Source: Lachnospiraceae bacterium UBA1759 (lineage in GTDB: Bacteria > Bacillota > Clostridia > Lachnospirales > Lachnospiraceae). Taken from it: a stretch of DNA of 52,172 nt. The notes under the pieces were generated by a model. The model had not been told where the DNA came from. It made no database searches and saw only the letters and a list, made by a program, of their open reading frames with translations. The stretch is taken from the NCBI GenBank assembly GCA_002315555.1, contig DCHF01000025.1, forward strand, positions 1 to 52,172, written 5' to 3'. Of the stretch, positions 8,903 through 16,207 are shown piece after piece; position 1 is the stretch's first letter; each line of letters starts with the position of its first letter. The position numbers and the translations under genes are program-made.

Positions 8903-9236
8903 AAAATGTGTTTCGCTATGCAGTTCCGGACACATCGGCCCGATGCCTGCTTCACACCGCATATAAAAGAAAAGGTGTTTCTGCAGGGGCTCTCGGGTCT
9001 ACCTTCTTAGTGAATCAAGCCGAACGGCGCAGATGAACTTAGAAGGGCCAGGGATAAAGCCGCAGAAAAAGCAGAATGCTTTTATCTGCTTTTTCTAAGG
9101 GAACTTTTCAGCTGTGCTGAAAAGCTTGCCCCGAGCCGGCCGAGAGGCGTACCCGAAAGAAACACTTTTCTTTATATATCAGTGCGCAGGCATAGGTCCG
9201 ATGTATATGTCACGCATAATGTAAGAAACGCATTTT
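8903..9236 (+). ncRNA. Candidate structured RNA element B, upstream of fhs
   Basis: 334 bases forming a long imperfect stem: AAAATGTGTTTC (8903-8914) pairs with GAAACGCATTTT (9225-9236), GATGCCTGC (8942-8950) with GCGCAGGCAT (9184-9193), and AAAAGGTGTTTCT with AGAAACACTTTT, the last with one bulged G. At the tip are GGGGCTCTCGGGTC (8986-8999), CTTAGTGAA (9006-9014), CTTAG (9038-9042), CCCGAGC (9130-9136), CGAGAG (9141-9146), GTACCC (9149-9154) and AGAAACA (9158-9164). CTCTCGG can pair with CCGAGAG, and CCTTCTTAGT with ACTTAGAAGG. Two extra hairpins (AGAAAAAGCAGA/TCTGCTTTTTCT at 9064-9096 and CTTTTCAGC/GCTGAAAAG at 9104-9124) are inserted relative to element A. It ends 54 bases before the fhs start, so it could be an fhs leader or a separate small RNA. 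Confidence 0.65.
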
Positions 9237-9290
9237 GAAATAATCAAATGAATGCCGGTCCGGTCTTTACCGGCCCAGAAAGAGGTAGAA

Positions 9291-10967
9291 ATGGCTTACT
9301 TAACCGACATTGAAATTGCACACCAGTGCGAAATGAAACCCATCACCGAGATCGCCAAGACCGCCGGTATCGATGAAAGCATGATCGACCAGTACGGCAA
9401 GTACAAAGCGAAGGTCGACCTTTCCCTTATGAATGACGAAAACCGCGAAAACGGCAAGCTGATCCTGGTCACTGCGATCACCCCGACTCCGGCCGGTGAA
9501 GGCAAGACCACCACGACCATCGGCCTCGCCGACGGTCTGAAGCGCATCGGCAAGAATGTTGTCGTTGCTCTTCGTGAGCCGTCTCTGGGCCCGGTATTCG
9601 GCGTCAAGGGCGGTGCCGCAGGCGGCGGCTACGCGCAGGTCGTTCCGATGGAAGACATCAACCTGCACTTCACCGGCGACTTCCACGCCATCGGCGCAGC
9701 AAACAACCTGCTCGCTGCTCTTCTCGACAACCATATCCAGCAGGGCAATAAGCTGGGCATCGATGTCCGCAAGATCACCTGGAAGCGCTGTATGGACATG
9801 AATGACCGTCAGCTGCGTTTCATTGTGGACGGCTTAAACGGCAAGGCAAACGGCACGCCCCGTGAAGACGGCTTCGATATCACCGTTGCTTCCGAGATCA
9901 TGGCAGTCTTCTGCCTGGCAAACTCCATCACCGACCTGAAGGAGCGCCTGTCCCGCATCATCGTTGCATACACCTATGACGATCAGCCCGTTACCGCAGG
10001 CGATCTGAACGCTGTCGGCGCCATGACCGCACTGTTAAAGGATGCACTGAAACCGAACCTCGTTCAGACGCTGGAAGGCACTCCGGCCTTTGTACACGGC
10101 GGCCCGTTCGCAAACATTGCCCACGGCTGCAACTCCGTCATCGCTACCAAGCTTGCATTAAAGCTCGGTGATTACGCAGTTACCGAAGCCGGCTTCGGCG
10201 CAGACCTCGGTGCCGAGAAGTTCCTGGACATCAAGTGCCGTATGGCAGGCCTTACCCCGAGCGCAGTCGTTGTTGTCGCTACGGTACGCGCACTGAAGAT
10301 GCACGGCGGTCTGTCCAAGAAGGAGCTGACGAACGAGGATCTTACCGCACTGGAGAAGGGTGTTCCGAACCTGCTCCGCCACGTTTCCAACATCAAGGAT
10401 GTATACAAGCTCCCGTGCGTGGTTGCCGTAAACCGCTTCCCCACCGATACCGATGCGGAGATCAACTTCATCATTGAAAAGTGCCGCGAGCTCGGCGTCA
10501 ACACCATCCTTTCCAACGTATGGGCGGAAGGCGGCAAGGGCGGCGAAGAGCTGGCACGCGAGGTCGTTCGTCTCTGTGAAGAGGAAAAGGGCGATTTCAC
10601 CTTTGCTTATGATTCCAACGATACCATCGAAAACAAGATCCGCGCCATCGTCCAGAAGGTCTACCGCGGTGCCGATGTCACCTTCCTTCCGGCTGTGAAG
10701 AAGCAGATCCGTACGTTGACTGCGCTCGGATTTGACAAGACTCCGGTCTGCATGGCAAAGACCCAGTACAGCTTCTCCGATAACGAAAAGCTGCTCGGTG
10801 CTCCGGAAAACTTCAAGGTCACCGTACGCAACATCAAGATCTCCGCAGGTGCGGGCTTCGTCGTTGCATTGACCGGTGAGATCATGACCATGCCGGGTCT
10901 GCCCAAGGTTCCGGCTGCCGAAAACATCGATGTTGATGAAAACGGCGTGATCACCGGACTGTTCTAA
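9291..10967 (+). CDS. fhs: Formate-tetrahydrofolate ligase (10-formyl-THF synthetase)
   Basis: 558 residues, the family length. It makes 10-formyl-THF from formate, THF and ATP, feeding PurN, the AICAR transformylase and, in acetogenic relatives, the methyl branch of the acetyl-CoA pathway. Seen: the P-loop TPTPAGEGKTTTTIGL at about residues 63-78, VKGGAAGGGYAQVVPM, and the FTGDFHAI signature shortly after. The start at 9291 is chosen because AGAGGTAGAA lies just before it and the protein then begins MAYLTDIEIAHQ; an in-frame ATG at 9252 adds 13 residues and overlaps a GCCGGT/ACCGGC hairpin (9254-9274). That hairpin directly precedes the ribosome site and may affect translation. It stands alone after element B, with a histidine phosphatase 37 bases downstream. 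Confidence 0.97.
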   Translation: MAYLTDIEIAHQCEMKPITEIAKTAGIDESMIDQYGKYKAKVDLSLMNDENRENGKLILVTAITPTPAGEGKTTTTIGLADGLKRIGKNVVVALREPSLGPVFGVKGGAAGGGYAQVVPMEDINLHFTGDFHAIGAANNLLAALLDNHIQQGNKLGIDVRKITWKRCMDMNDRQLRFIVDGLNGKANGTPREDGFDITVASEIMAVFCLANSITDLKERLSRIIVAYTYDDQPVTAGDLNAVGAMTALLKDALKPNLVQTLEGTPAFVHGGPFANIAHGCNSVIATKLALKLGDYAVTEAGFGADLGAEKFLDIKCRMAGLTPSAVVVVATVRALKMHGGLSKKELTNEDLTALEKGVPNLLRHVSNIKDVYKLPCVVAVNRFPTDTDAEINFIIEKCRELGVNTILSNVWAEGGKGGEELAREVVRLCEEEKGDFTFAYDSNDTIENKIRAIVQKVYRGADVTFLPAVKKQIRTLTALGFDKTPVCMAKTQYSFSDNEKLLGAPENFKVTVRNIKISAGAGFVVALTGEIMTMPGLPKVPAAENIDVDENGVITGLF

Positions 10968-11004
10968 TATCCACAGATCTAAACTCGATCGGAGGCTTTG
11001 CATC

Positions 11005-11712
11005 ATGAGGATCATTTTTGTCCGTCACGGCGATCCCGACTATAAAAACGACTCTCTGACTCCGCACGGACATGTGCAGGCCCGTGCGGTAGCCGAGCGC
11101 CTTTTGAATGAGAACATTTCAAAGATCTATGCCTCTCCGAACGGAAGAGCGCAGATCACCGCCTCCTACACGGCCGAGCTTCTGAAGCTTCCCATTATCA
11201 CGCTGGATTATATGCACGAGATCTCCTGGGGTGGAGACGGCATTCCGTTTGACGCGCATCCCTGGCTGCTGAGTGATCAGCTGATCGATCGGGATGATTT
11301 TGATTTCTTTTCGGAGGATTGGACGGTACATCCGTATTTCAAGACAAATGAAATGATGGATTACTACAGAAGGATCTGCAGCTCCATCGACGCTTTTTTA
11401 CAGGAGGCCGGCTATGAACGCCATGGCCGCCGCTTCCTGTGTACAAAAGAGAACGATTTTGTCGTGGCCGTTTTCAGTCATGGCGGATCGGGTGGCTGTG
11501 CCATCTCCGATATTCTTGGATTACCCTTCCCCTATGTCGCATCGATCCTGCCCATCGACCTGACCTCGGTCACAATGATCGATCTTCCGGGACACACCGG
11601 CGAATACGTGCATCCCCGTCTCACCCTCAGCAATGACATGAGACATACGGAAAAGACGGAAGGCGGTCCGCTGATCCAGCAGGAAACGGATGAACGCGCA
11701 AGGCTTCTGTAG
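11005..11712 (+). CDS. Histidine phosphatase (phosphoglycerate mutase-like) family protein
   Basis: 235 residues. The N terminus MRIIFVRHGDPDY carries the RHG catalytic motif (R7-H8-G9) in which the histidine is phosphorylated; LTPHGHVQARAVAERL and IYASPNGRAQITASYTAELL (about residues 42-62) hold the expected Arg and secondary site, and FSHGGSGGCAISDIL near residue 156 gives the second catalytic His. The substrate cannot be told from sequence: the superfamily includes phosphoglycerate mutases, alpha-ribazole phosphatases and sugar or nucleotide phosphatases. It is 37 bases after fhs and may be cotranscribed with it (GGAGG ribosome site at about 10991). It precedes the aro operon promoter. Confidence 0.85.
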   Translation: MRIIFVRHGDPDYKNDSLTPHGHVQARAVAERLLNENISKIYASPNGRAQITASYTAELLKLPIITLDYMHEISWGGDGIPFDAHPWLLSDQLIDRDDFDFFSEDWTVHPYFKTNEMMDYYRRICSSIDAFLQEAGYERHGRRFLCTKENDFVVAVFSHGGSGGCAISDILGLPFPYVASILPIDLTSVTMIDLPGHTGEYVHPRLTLSNDMRHTEKTEGGPLIQQETDERARLL

Positions 11713-11722
11713 AACTTTTCTC

Positions 11723-11734
11723 TGACTCGAGTCA
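11723..11734. promoter_or_regulatory. Perfect 12-bp palindrome upstream of the aro promoter
   Basis: TGACTCGAGTCA is a perfect palindrome, centred about 35 bases upstream of the -35 box of the aro operon promoter and 10 bases after the phosphatase stop. A dimeric regulator could bind there. No regulator gene is adjacent, so this is a position-based suggestion only. Confidence 0.4.
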
Positions 11735-11763
11735 AACAAGCCGCGCTTTTTCTTTATTTTCAC

Positions 11764-11792
11764 TTGACTACTTGCGTAAAAAAGCGTATAAT
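11764..11792 (+). promoter_or_regulatory. Promoter of the aromatic amino acid operon
   Basis: TTGACT (11764-11769), a 17-base spacer and a perfect TATAAT (11787-11792). Transcription would start near 11799, leaving a leader of about 270 bases before aroF that contains the leader peptide and attenuator. Confidence 0.85.
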
Positions 11793-11836
11793 TTACCACT
11801 GTAAAGTGATATATTATCACGGAGGACATCATTTAC

Positions 11837-11890
11837 ATGAAGCAGAATCTTTTTAGCAGCTCATATTATTACTTTTATTTTACTATCTGA
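11837..11890 (+). CDS. Aromatic amino acid leader peptide (Tyr/Phe-rich)
   Basis: A 17-codon ORF encoding MKQNLFSSSYYYFYFTI: four Tyr and three Phe, with six consecutive aromatic codons (YYYFYF, 11864-11881). The ribosome site GGAGGA (11821-11826) lies 10 bases upstream of the ATG. It starts about 40 bases after the promoter and is followed by mutually exclusive RNA hairpins and an intrinsic terminator ahead of seven genes that make Phe and Tyr. By analogy with trpL, pheL and pheA leaders, ribosome stalling at these codons would sense charged tRNA-Tyr and tRNA-Phe. The role is inferred from sequence but every part of the known mechanism is visible. The ORF is too short to be found by length alone. 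Confidence 0.88.
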   Translation: MKQNLFSSSYYYFYFTI

Positions 11891-11910
11891 CATAGTAAGA
11901 GTAATTTGTG
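11868..11910 (+). promoter_or_regulatory. Attenuator regions 1 and 2 (pause hairpin; antiterminator 5' arm)
   Basis: Region 1, inside the Tyr/Phe codons and the codons after them, pairs with region 2: ATTACT (11868-11873) with AGTAAT (11900-11905), and TACTAT (11881-11886) with ATAGTA (11892-11897). Region 2 also contains AGAGTAATTTGTG (11898-11910), which can form 13 contiguous pairs (including G-U) with CGCAGATTACTCT (11951-11963), that is, with the 5' arm and loop of the terminator. A ribosome stalled on the aromatic codons would cover region 1 and free region 2 for the antiterminator. Confidence 0.8.
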
Positions 11911-11944
11911 ATGCTAAAAATTCCGATATGGATTTGAATTTATG

Positions 11945-11974
11945 AAGCGGCGCAGATTACTCTGCGCCGCTTTT
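11945..11974 (+). terminator. Intrinsic terminator of the aro attenuator
   Basis: AAGCGGCGCAGA (11945-11956), loop TTAC, TCTGCGCCGCTT (11961-11972): a perfect 12-bp GC-rich stem running into TTTT. It lies 54 bases after the leader peptide stop and about 97 bases before aroF. It is destroyed if 11951-11963 pairs with 11898-11910. Confidence 0.88.
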
Positions 11975-12070
11975 ATATTCCGCTTCCGTCTGCCGCATAA
12001 GCTGCGGTGACCACCGAAAGGAACATTACTCCGGCCGCTTTCCGGCCGGTCATTAAGAGGAGAGAAAAAC

Positions 12071-13072
12071 ATGATCGTAGTAGTTAAACCGAACGTAAGT
12101 GACGAACGTCAGAACCAGCTCATCGACTGGCTGAAGGGAATGGGTCTCGGCGTCCATATTTCAACCGGTGAATTCAATACCGTACTCGGACTGATCGGTG
12201 ATACCAGCAAGGTCGACATCGACCTGATCGAGAGCCTGGACATCGTGGATTCCGTCAAGCGCGTGACCGAGACCTTCAAGCAGTGCAACCGCAAGTTCCA
12301 TCCGGAGGATACGGTGGTCGAGGTCGGGGATGTGAAGATCGGCGGAGGAAACTTCGCGATGATCGCCGGTCCCTGCTCTGTGGAGTCTGAAGAACAGATC
12401 GTCGGTATCGCAAAGGCCGTAAAGGCATCCGGCGCCAACCTGCTGCGCGGCGGTGCGTTCAAGCCGCGTACCTCCCCGTATGATTTCCAGGGACTGAAGG
12501 CGGAAGGCATCGACCTTCTGAAGATCGCCCGTCAGGAGACCGGACTTCCGATCGTCACCGAGATCATGAATCTCCGCGATCTCCCGCTCTTCGATGATGT
12601 GGATGTGCTCCAGGTCGGTGCGCGCAATATGCAGAACTTTGACCTGTTAAAGGAGCTTGGTAAGACCGACAAGCCGATCCTGTTAAAGCGCGGCCTCGCA
12701 AACACGCTGAAGGAGCTTCTGATGAGCGCTGAGTACATCATGTCCGAGGGCAACGACAAGGTCATCCTCTGCGAGCGCGGCATCCGCACCTACAGCGATT
12801 ACACCCGCAACACGCTGGACCTGTCCGCAGTTCCGATGCTTCATGAGCTCTCTCATCTTCCGGTCATCGTGGATCCGAGCCATGCGACCGGCATCGCCCG
12901 TCTGGTTCCGCCGATGGCCTGCGCAGCCGCTGCCTGCGGCGCAAACGGCCTGATCATCGAAGTCCATAACGACCCGCTGCACGCGCTCTGCGATGGTGCA
13001 CAGTCTCTCCGTCCGGAGGAATACACTGCACTTGCAAAGAAGGTCGAAAAGATCCGGGAGGCACTCGCATGA
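12071..13072 (+). CDS. aroF: 3-deoxy-7-phosphoheptulonate (DAHP) synthase, type I-beta
   Basis: 333 residues. It condenses PEP and erythrose-4-phosphate, the first step of the shikimate pathway. Residues 1-70 form the ferredoxin-like domain (MIVVVKPN start) that in related enzymes such as that of Thermotoga maritima confers feedback inhibition by Tyr or Phe; the TIM barrel follows from about residue 85. Seen: IAGPCSVES with metal ligand C102, GGAFKPRTSPYDFQG with K131 and R133 for substrate phosphate binding, and a C-terminal VDPSHATG metal site. The start has GGAGAG upstream; a CGGCCG/CGGCCGG hairpin (about 12032-12051) precedes it. First structural gene of the operon, joined to tyrA by an ATGA overlap. 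Confidence 0.96.
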   Translation: MIVVVKPNVSDERQNQLIDWLKGMGLGVHISTGEFNTVLGLIGDTSKVDIDLIESLDIVDSVKRVTETFKQCNRKFHPEDTVVEVGDVKIGGGNFAMIAGPCSVESEEQIVGIAKAVKASGANLLRGGAFKPRTSPYDFQGLKAEGIDLLKIARQETGLPIVTEIMNLRDLPLFDDVDVLQVGARNMQNFDLLKELGKTDKPILLKRGLANTLKELLMSAEYIMSEGNDKVILCERGIRTYSDYTRNTLDLSAVPMLHELSHLPVIVDPSHATGIARLVPPMACAAAACGANGLIIEVHNDPLHALCDGAQSLRPEEYTALAKKVEKIREALA

Positions 13073-13899
13073 ATGTAGGTATCGTCGGACTGGGCCTCAT
13101 CGGAGGTTCCTTTGCCAAAGCATACACGGAAGCCGGACATCACGTTCTGGCCTTTGATACAGACCGTCAGATCCTGTCCTTTGCCGGCATCAGCGGCGAT
13201 ATCCAGGAGGAACTGACCAAAGATAACGCCGCGGACTGCGACCTGATCCTGATCAGCGTCTATCCGGAAGCGGCTGTCCGTTACATGGAGGACATGGGAC
13301 CGTACTTCGGCAAAAAGCCGGTCGTCATCGACTGCTGCGGCACCAAGCGTACCGTGTACAATGCCGGACGCGTGATCGCAGACCGGTACGGCTTCACCTA
13401 TGTGGGTGGTCATCCGATGGCCGGCCGTCAGTACTCCGGTTTTAAATACGCAAAATCCACGCTGTATCACGGCGCGCCGATGGTCATCGTCCCGCCGGAC
13501 TTCAACGACATCATGCTCTTAAGCAAAATAAAGGGTCTTTTAGCGCCCGCCGGCTTTGGCAGCATCTCGGTCACAACAGCTGAAAAGCACGACGAAATGA
13601 TCGCTTTTACGTCCCAGCTGGCCCATGTCGTGTCCAACGCGTACATCAAGAGTCCCACCGCCCTTTCCCATAAGGGCTTCTCCGCCGGAAGCTACAAGGA
13701 TATGACCCGCGTGGCATGGCTGAACCCGCAGATGTGGGCGGAGCTTTTCCTGGAGAACGGTGACTATTTAAATAACGAGATCGATTTCATCATTCACAGT
13801 CTGACCGAATACCGCGATGCGATCGCCGATAAAGACCGCGACCGCCTCATCAAGCTTCTGGCAGACGGACGCGACCGCAAAGAGGAGGTAGACGGATGA
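13069..13899 (+). CDS. tyrA: Prephenate dehydrogenase
   Basis: 276 residues. It oxidises prephenate to 4-hydroxyphenylpyruvate in the Tyr branch. The dinucleotide-binding GLGLIGGS is at residues 7-14; GGHPMAGRQYSGF (about residues 110-122) is the conserved His-containing active-site loop; the C-terminal helical dimerisation domain follows (SQLAHVVSNAYI, about residue 184 onward). There is no C-terminal ACT domain, so feedback by Tyr would have to act elsewhere, for example on DAHP synthase or through the attenuator. ATGA overlaps with both aroF and aroB show tight translational coupling. Confidence 0.95.
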   Translation: MNVGIVGLGLIGGSFAKAYTEAGHHVLAFDTDRQILSFAGISGDIQEELTKDNAADCDLILISVYPEAAVRYMEDMGPYFGKKPVVIDCCGTKRTVYNAGRVIADRYGFTYVGGHPMAGRQYSGFKYAKSTLYHGAPMVIVPPDFNDIMLLSKIKGLLAPAGFGSISVTTAEKHDEMIAFTSQLAHVVSNAYIKSPTALSHKGFSAGSYKDMTRVAWLNPQMWAELFLENGDYLNNEIDFIIHSLTEYRDAIADKDRDRLIKLLADGRDRKEEVDG

Positions 13900-14954
13900 A
13901 CACGGTACATGTAAGCGCCTCCGGCAGTTATGACATTGTGATCGGTCAGGGGCTTCTGCCCTCCATCGGCGAACGGATGAAAGCCTTTGACAAGGCACAG
14001 AAGATCACGATCGTTTCCGATGACAATGTTTACCCGCTCTACGGCGATGTCGTCAAAGCCTCTCTGGAATCCGCAGGCTACGAGGTCTCCGTCTTTGTTT
14101 TCCCGCACGGTGAGCGTTCCAAGTGCCTGACGACTTACGGCGAGCTTTTGGAATTCATGGATGAAAAGCACCTTTCAAGAAGTGACATGATCGCTGCCCT
14201 TGGCGGCGGCGTCACCGGCGATCTGGCCGGCTTTGCCGCAGCGACCTATCAGCGCGGCATCCGCTTTGTGCAGATCCCGACGTCCCTCCTTGCGATGGTC
14301 GATTCCTCCGTGGGCGGCAAGACCGCGGTCGATCTTTCCCACAGCAAGAACCAGGTCGGATGCTTCTGGCAGCCTTCCCTGGTCCTCATCGACACCGATA
14401 CCTTACAGACGCTCCCCGAAGCGGAATACCGCTGCGGCTGCGCCGAGATCATTAAATACGGCATCCTCGGAAACCGCACGCTCTTTGACGAGATCCGCGC
14501 GGTACCGGTCCGCGATCAGGCCGAGCATGTCATCACGGTCTGCGTTTCCATGAAGCGCGACACCGTGGAGCAGGACGAATTTGACCGCGGCGAGCGCATG
14601 AAGCTGAACCTCGGACATACCCTCGGTCATGTGGCGGAAGCGCTGAGCGACTTCACCACCCTGCACGGCCAGGCCGTTGCCATGGGCATGGCGGCCATCA
14701 CGCGCATTGCCTTTAAACAGGGCATCTGTTCCGAAGAAACGCTGACGGAAACGCTGGACATTCTGGAGGCTTACGGGCTTCCCACGGACATGCCGTACAC
14801 CGCAGACCAGATGGTCGATATCATGCTGACCGATAAAAAAGTCGCCGGTGGTACGCTCCGTGTCATCATTCCGGAAAAGATCGGTTACTGCCGCATCGAT
14901 TCCGTGCCGGCTTCCGAGCTGAAGAGCTGGCTGACATCGGGAGGCATCCGATGA
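13896..14954 (+). CDS. aroB: 3-dehydroquinate synthase
   Basis: 352 residues, standard length. It converts DAHP to 3-dehydroquinate using NAD and a divalent metal. Seen: the nucleotide-binding GGGVTGDLAGFAAATYQRG at about residues 104-122, the IPTSLLAMVDSSVGGKTAVDL block at about 127-147, the NQVGCFWQP segment, and the metal ligands in EIIKYG, LGHTLGHV and LHGQAVAMGM. It overlaps tyrA and aroA by ATGA on both sides. Confidence 0.97.
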   Translation: MNTVHVSASGSYDIVIGQGLLPSIGERMKAFDKAQKITIVSDDNVYPLYGDVVKASLESAGYEVSVFVFPHGERSKCLTTYGELLEFMDEKHLSRSDMIAALGGGVTGDLAGFAAATYQRGIRFVQIPTSLLAMVDSSVGGKTAVDLSHSKNQVGCFWQPSLVLIDTDTLQTLPEAEYRCGCAEIIKYGILGNRTLFDEIRAVPVRDQAEHVITVCVSMKRDTVEQDEFDRGERMKLNLGHTLGHVAEALSDFTTLHGQAVAMGMAAITRIAFKQGICSEETLTETLDILEAYGLPTDMPYTADQMVDIMLTDKKVAGGTLRVIIPEKIGYCRIDSVPASELKSWLTSGGIR

Positions 14955-16207
14955 ATCCGGTCCTGAAGCCGGGCATGCGGACAGGGTCCGTCACGATCCC
15001 GGCATCCAAATCCTACGCACACCGCTACCTGATCATGGCCGCGCTTTCCGAAACGGACAGCGTGATCCGCTGTGAAGGTTTATCCAATGATATTACCGCG
15101 ACCATCGACTGCTTGAATGCACTGGGCGCGGCGATTTCGCTGTCTTCGGACGGGCTGATCCACGTCACGCCCATTCGCGAGGTCCCCGCGGGCCTCTGCC
15201 ACCTGCACTGCGGGGAAAGCGGCTCGACGCTTCGTTTCCTGCTTCCGCTTGCGGGTGCCTTAAAGGCCGATGCCGTCTTCCACATGGAAGGCCGTCTCCC
15301 CGCGCGTCCGTTGGCACCGCTCGATCAGGTCCTGACCGGCCACGGCATGACGCTCCGCCGGGAGGACGATCTCCTGTACGTCTCCGGTGCCTTGACGCCC
15401 GGCGCCTACAGCATCCCCGGAAACATTTCTTCGCAGTATATTTCCGGCCTTTTAATGGCGCTTCCGCTTCTGGACGGCACCAGCACTCTGGATATTACCG
15501 GTACCGTGGAATCCCGCGATTACATCGCCATGACGGAAGATGTGGTAAAAGGCTCCGGTATATGTTATGATAAAGTGTTCGACCATTACGAGATCCGCGG
15601 AGGACAACGGAGCACGCTCTCCGGCCGCGTGACCGTGGAAGCCGACTGGTCCAATGCCGCGTTCTTCCTTTCCATCGGCGCACTGTCCGAAGAAGGCGTG
15701 ACGGTCCGCGGACTGAACCTTTCCTCTTCGCAGGGCGACAAGCGTGTCCTGTCCGTGCTGAAGACCTTCGGCGCGTACACGGAGGAATCGGAAGACGGCA
15801 TTTTCATTAAAAAGGACAAGCTTGCGGGCTGCACCATCGACGCGGCACCGATCCCGGATCTGATTCCGGTCCTCTGTACCGTCGCCGCGCTTTCCGAGGG
15901 CACGACCCGCGTCATCAACGCGTCCCGTCTCCGCCTGAAGGAGTCCGACCGTATTATGACGACCGTGACCATGCTGACCGCACTGGGCGCAGACATTCAC
16001 GAGGAGGGCGATGACATCGTCGTAAACGGACGCACCTCCCTCACCGGCGGCACCACGGAGACCTTCCTGGATCACCGTATCGCCATGTCCGCCGCCGTTG
16101 CCGCAACGGCATCGACCGGACCGGTCACGATCCTGAACGCGGAATGCGTCCGCAAATCCTATCCCCGCTTCTTTGAAGACTTCAGCGCACTTAAGGAGAC
16201 CGAATGA
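14951..16207 (+). CDS. aroA: 3-phosphoshikimate 1-carboxyvinyltransferase (EPSP synthase)
   Basis: 418 residues. It adds enolpyruvyl from PEP to shikimate-3-phosphate. Seen: the N-terminal PASKSYAHRYLIMAAL (K19-S20, shikimate-3-phosphate site), GESGSTLRFLLPLAGAL with the LRFL core around residue 95, EADWSNAAFFL, and SRLRLKESDRI near residue 325. The PEP-loop sequence reads GESGSTLR where class I enzymes have GNAGTAMR; this variation is typical of class II-like, glyphosate-insensitive enzymes, though sensitivity is not decided by sequence alone. ATGA overlaps with aroB and aroC. Confidence 0.96.
   Translation: MNPVLKPGMRTGSVTIPASKSYAHRYLIMAALSETDSVIRCEGLSNDITATIDCLNALGAAISLSSDGLIHVTPIREVPAGLCHLHCGESGSTLRFLLPLAGALKADAVFHMEGRLPARPLAPLDQVLTGHGMTLRREDDLLYVSGALTPGAYSIPGNISSQYISGLLMALPLLDGTSTLDITGTVESRDYIAMTEDVVKGSGICYDKVFDHYEIRGGQRSTLSGRVTVEADWSNAAFFLSIGALSEEGVTVRGLNLSSSQGDKRVLSVLKTFGAYTEESEDGIFIKKDKLAGCTIDAAPIPDLIPVLCTVAALSEGTTRVINASRLRLKESDRIMTTVTMLTALGADIHEEGDDIVVNGRTSLTGGTTETFLDHRIAMSAAVAATASTGPVTILNAECVRKSYPRFFEDFSALKETE

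Noticed and set aside
8755..8909. Small gene on the plus strand ending LRQPGPAFVSQFL
   Set aside because: No ribosome site, unclear start, no recognised family, and the 3' part overlaps the outer stem of element B.
8768..8962. 64-codon minus-strand ORF rich in Cys and Pro
   Set aside because: It overlaps the paired 5' arm of element B, has no ribosome site and no known motif.
9254..9291. ZTP or THF riboswitch core directly before fhs
   Set aside because: I looked for the conserved cores of both classes from 8420 to 9290 and found no match; only a short GCCGGT/ACCGGC hairpin is there.
11837..11890. Leader ORF as a small toxin or membrane peptide
   Set aside because: Hydrophobic YYYFYF could suggest this, but the flanking promoter, exclusive hairpins, terminator and Phe/Tyr operon explain it far better.
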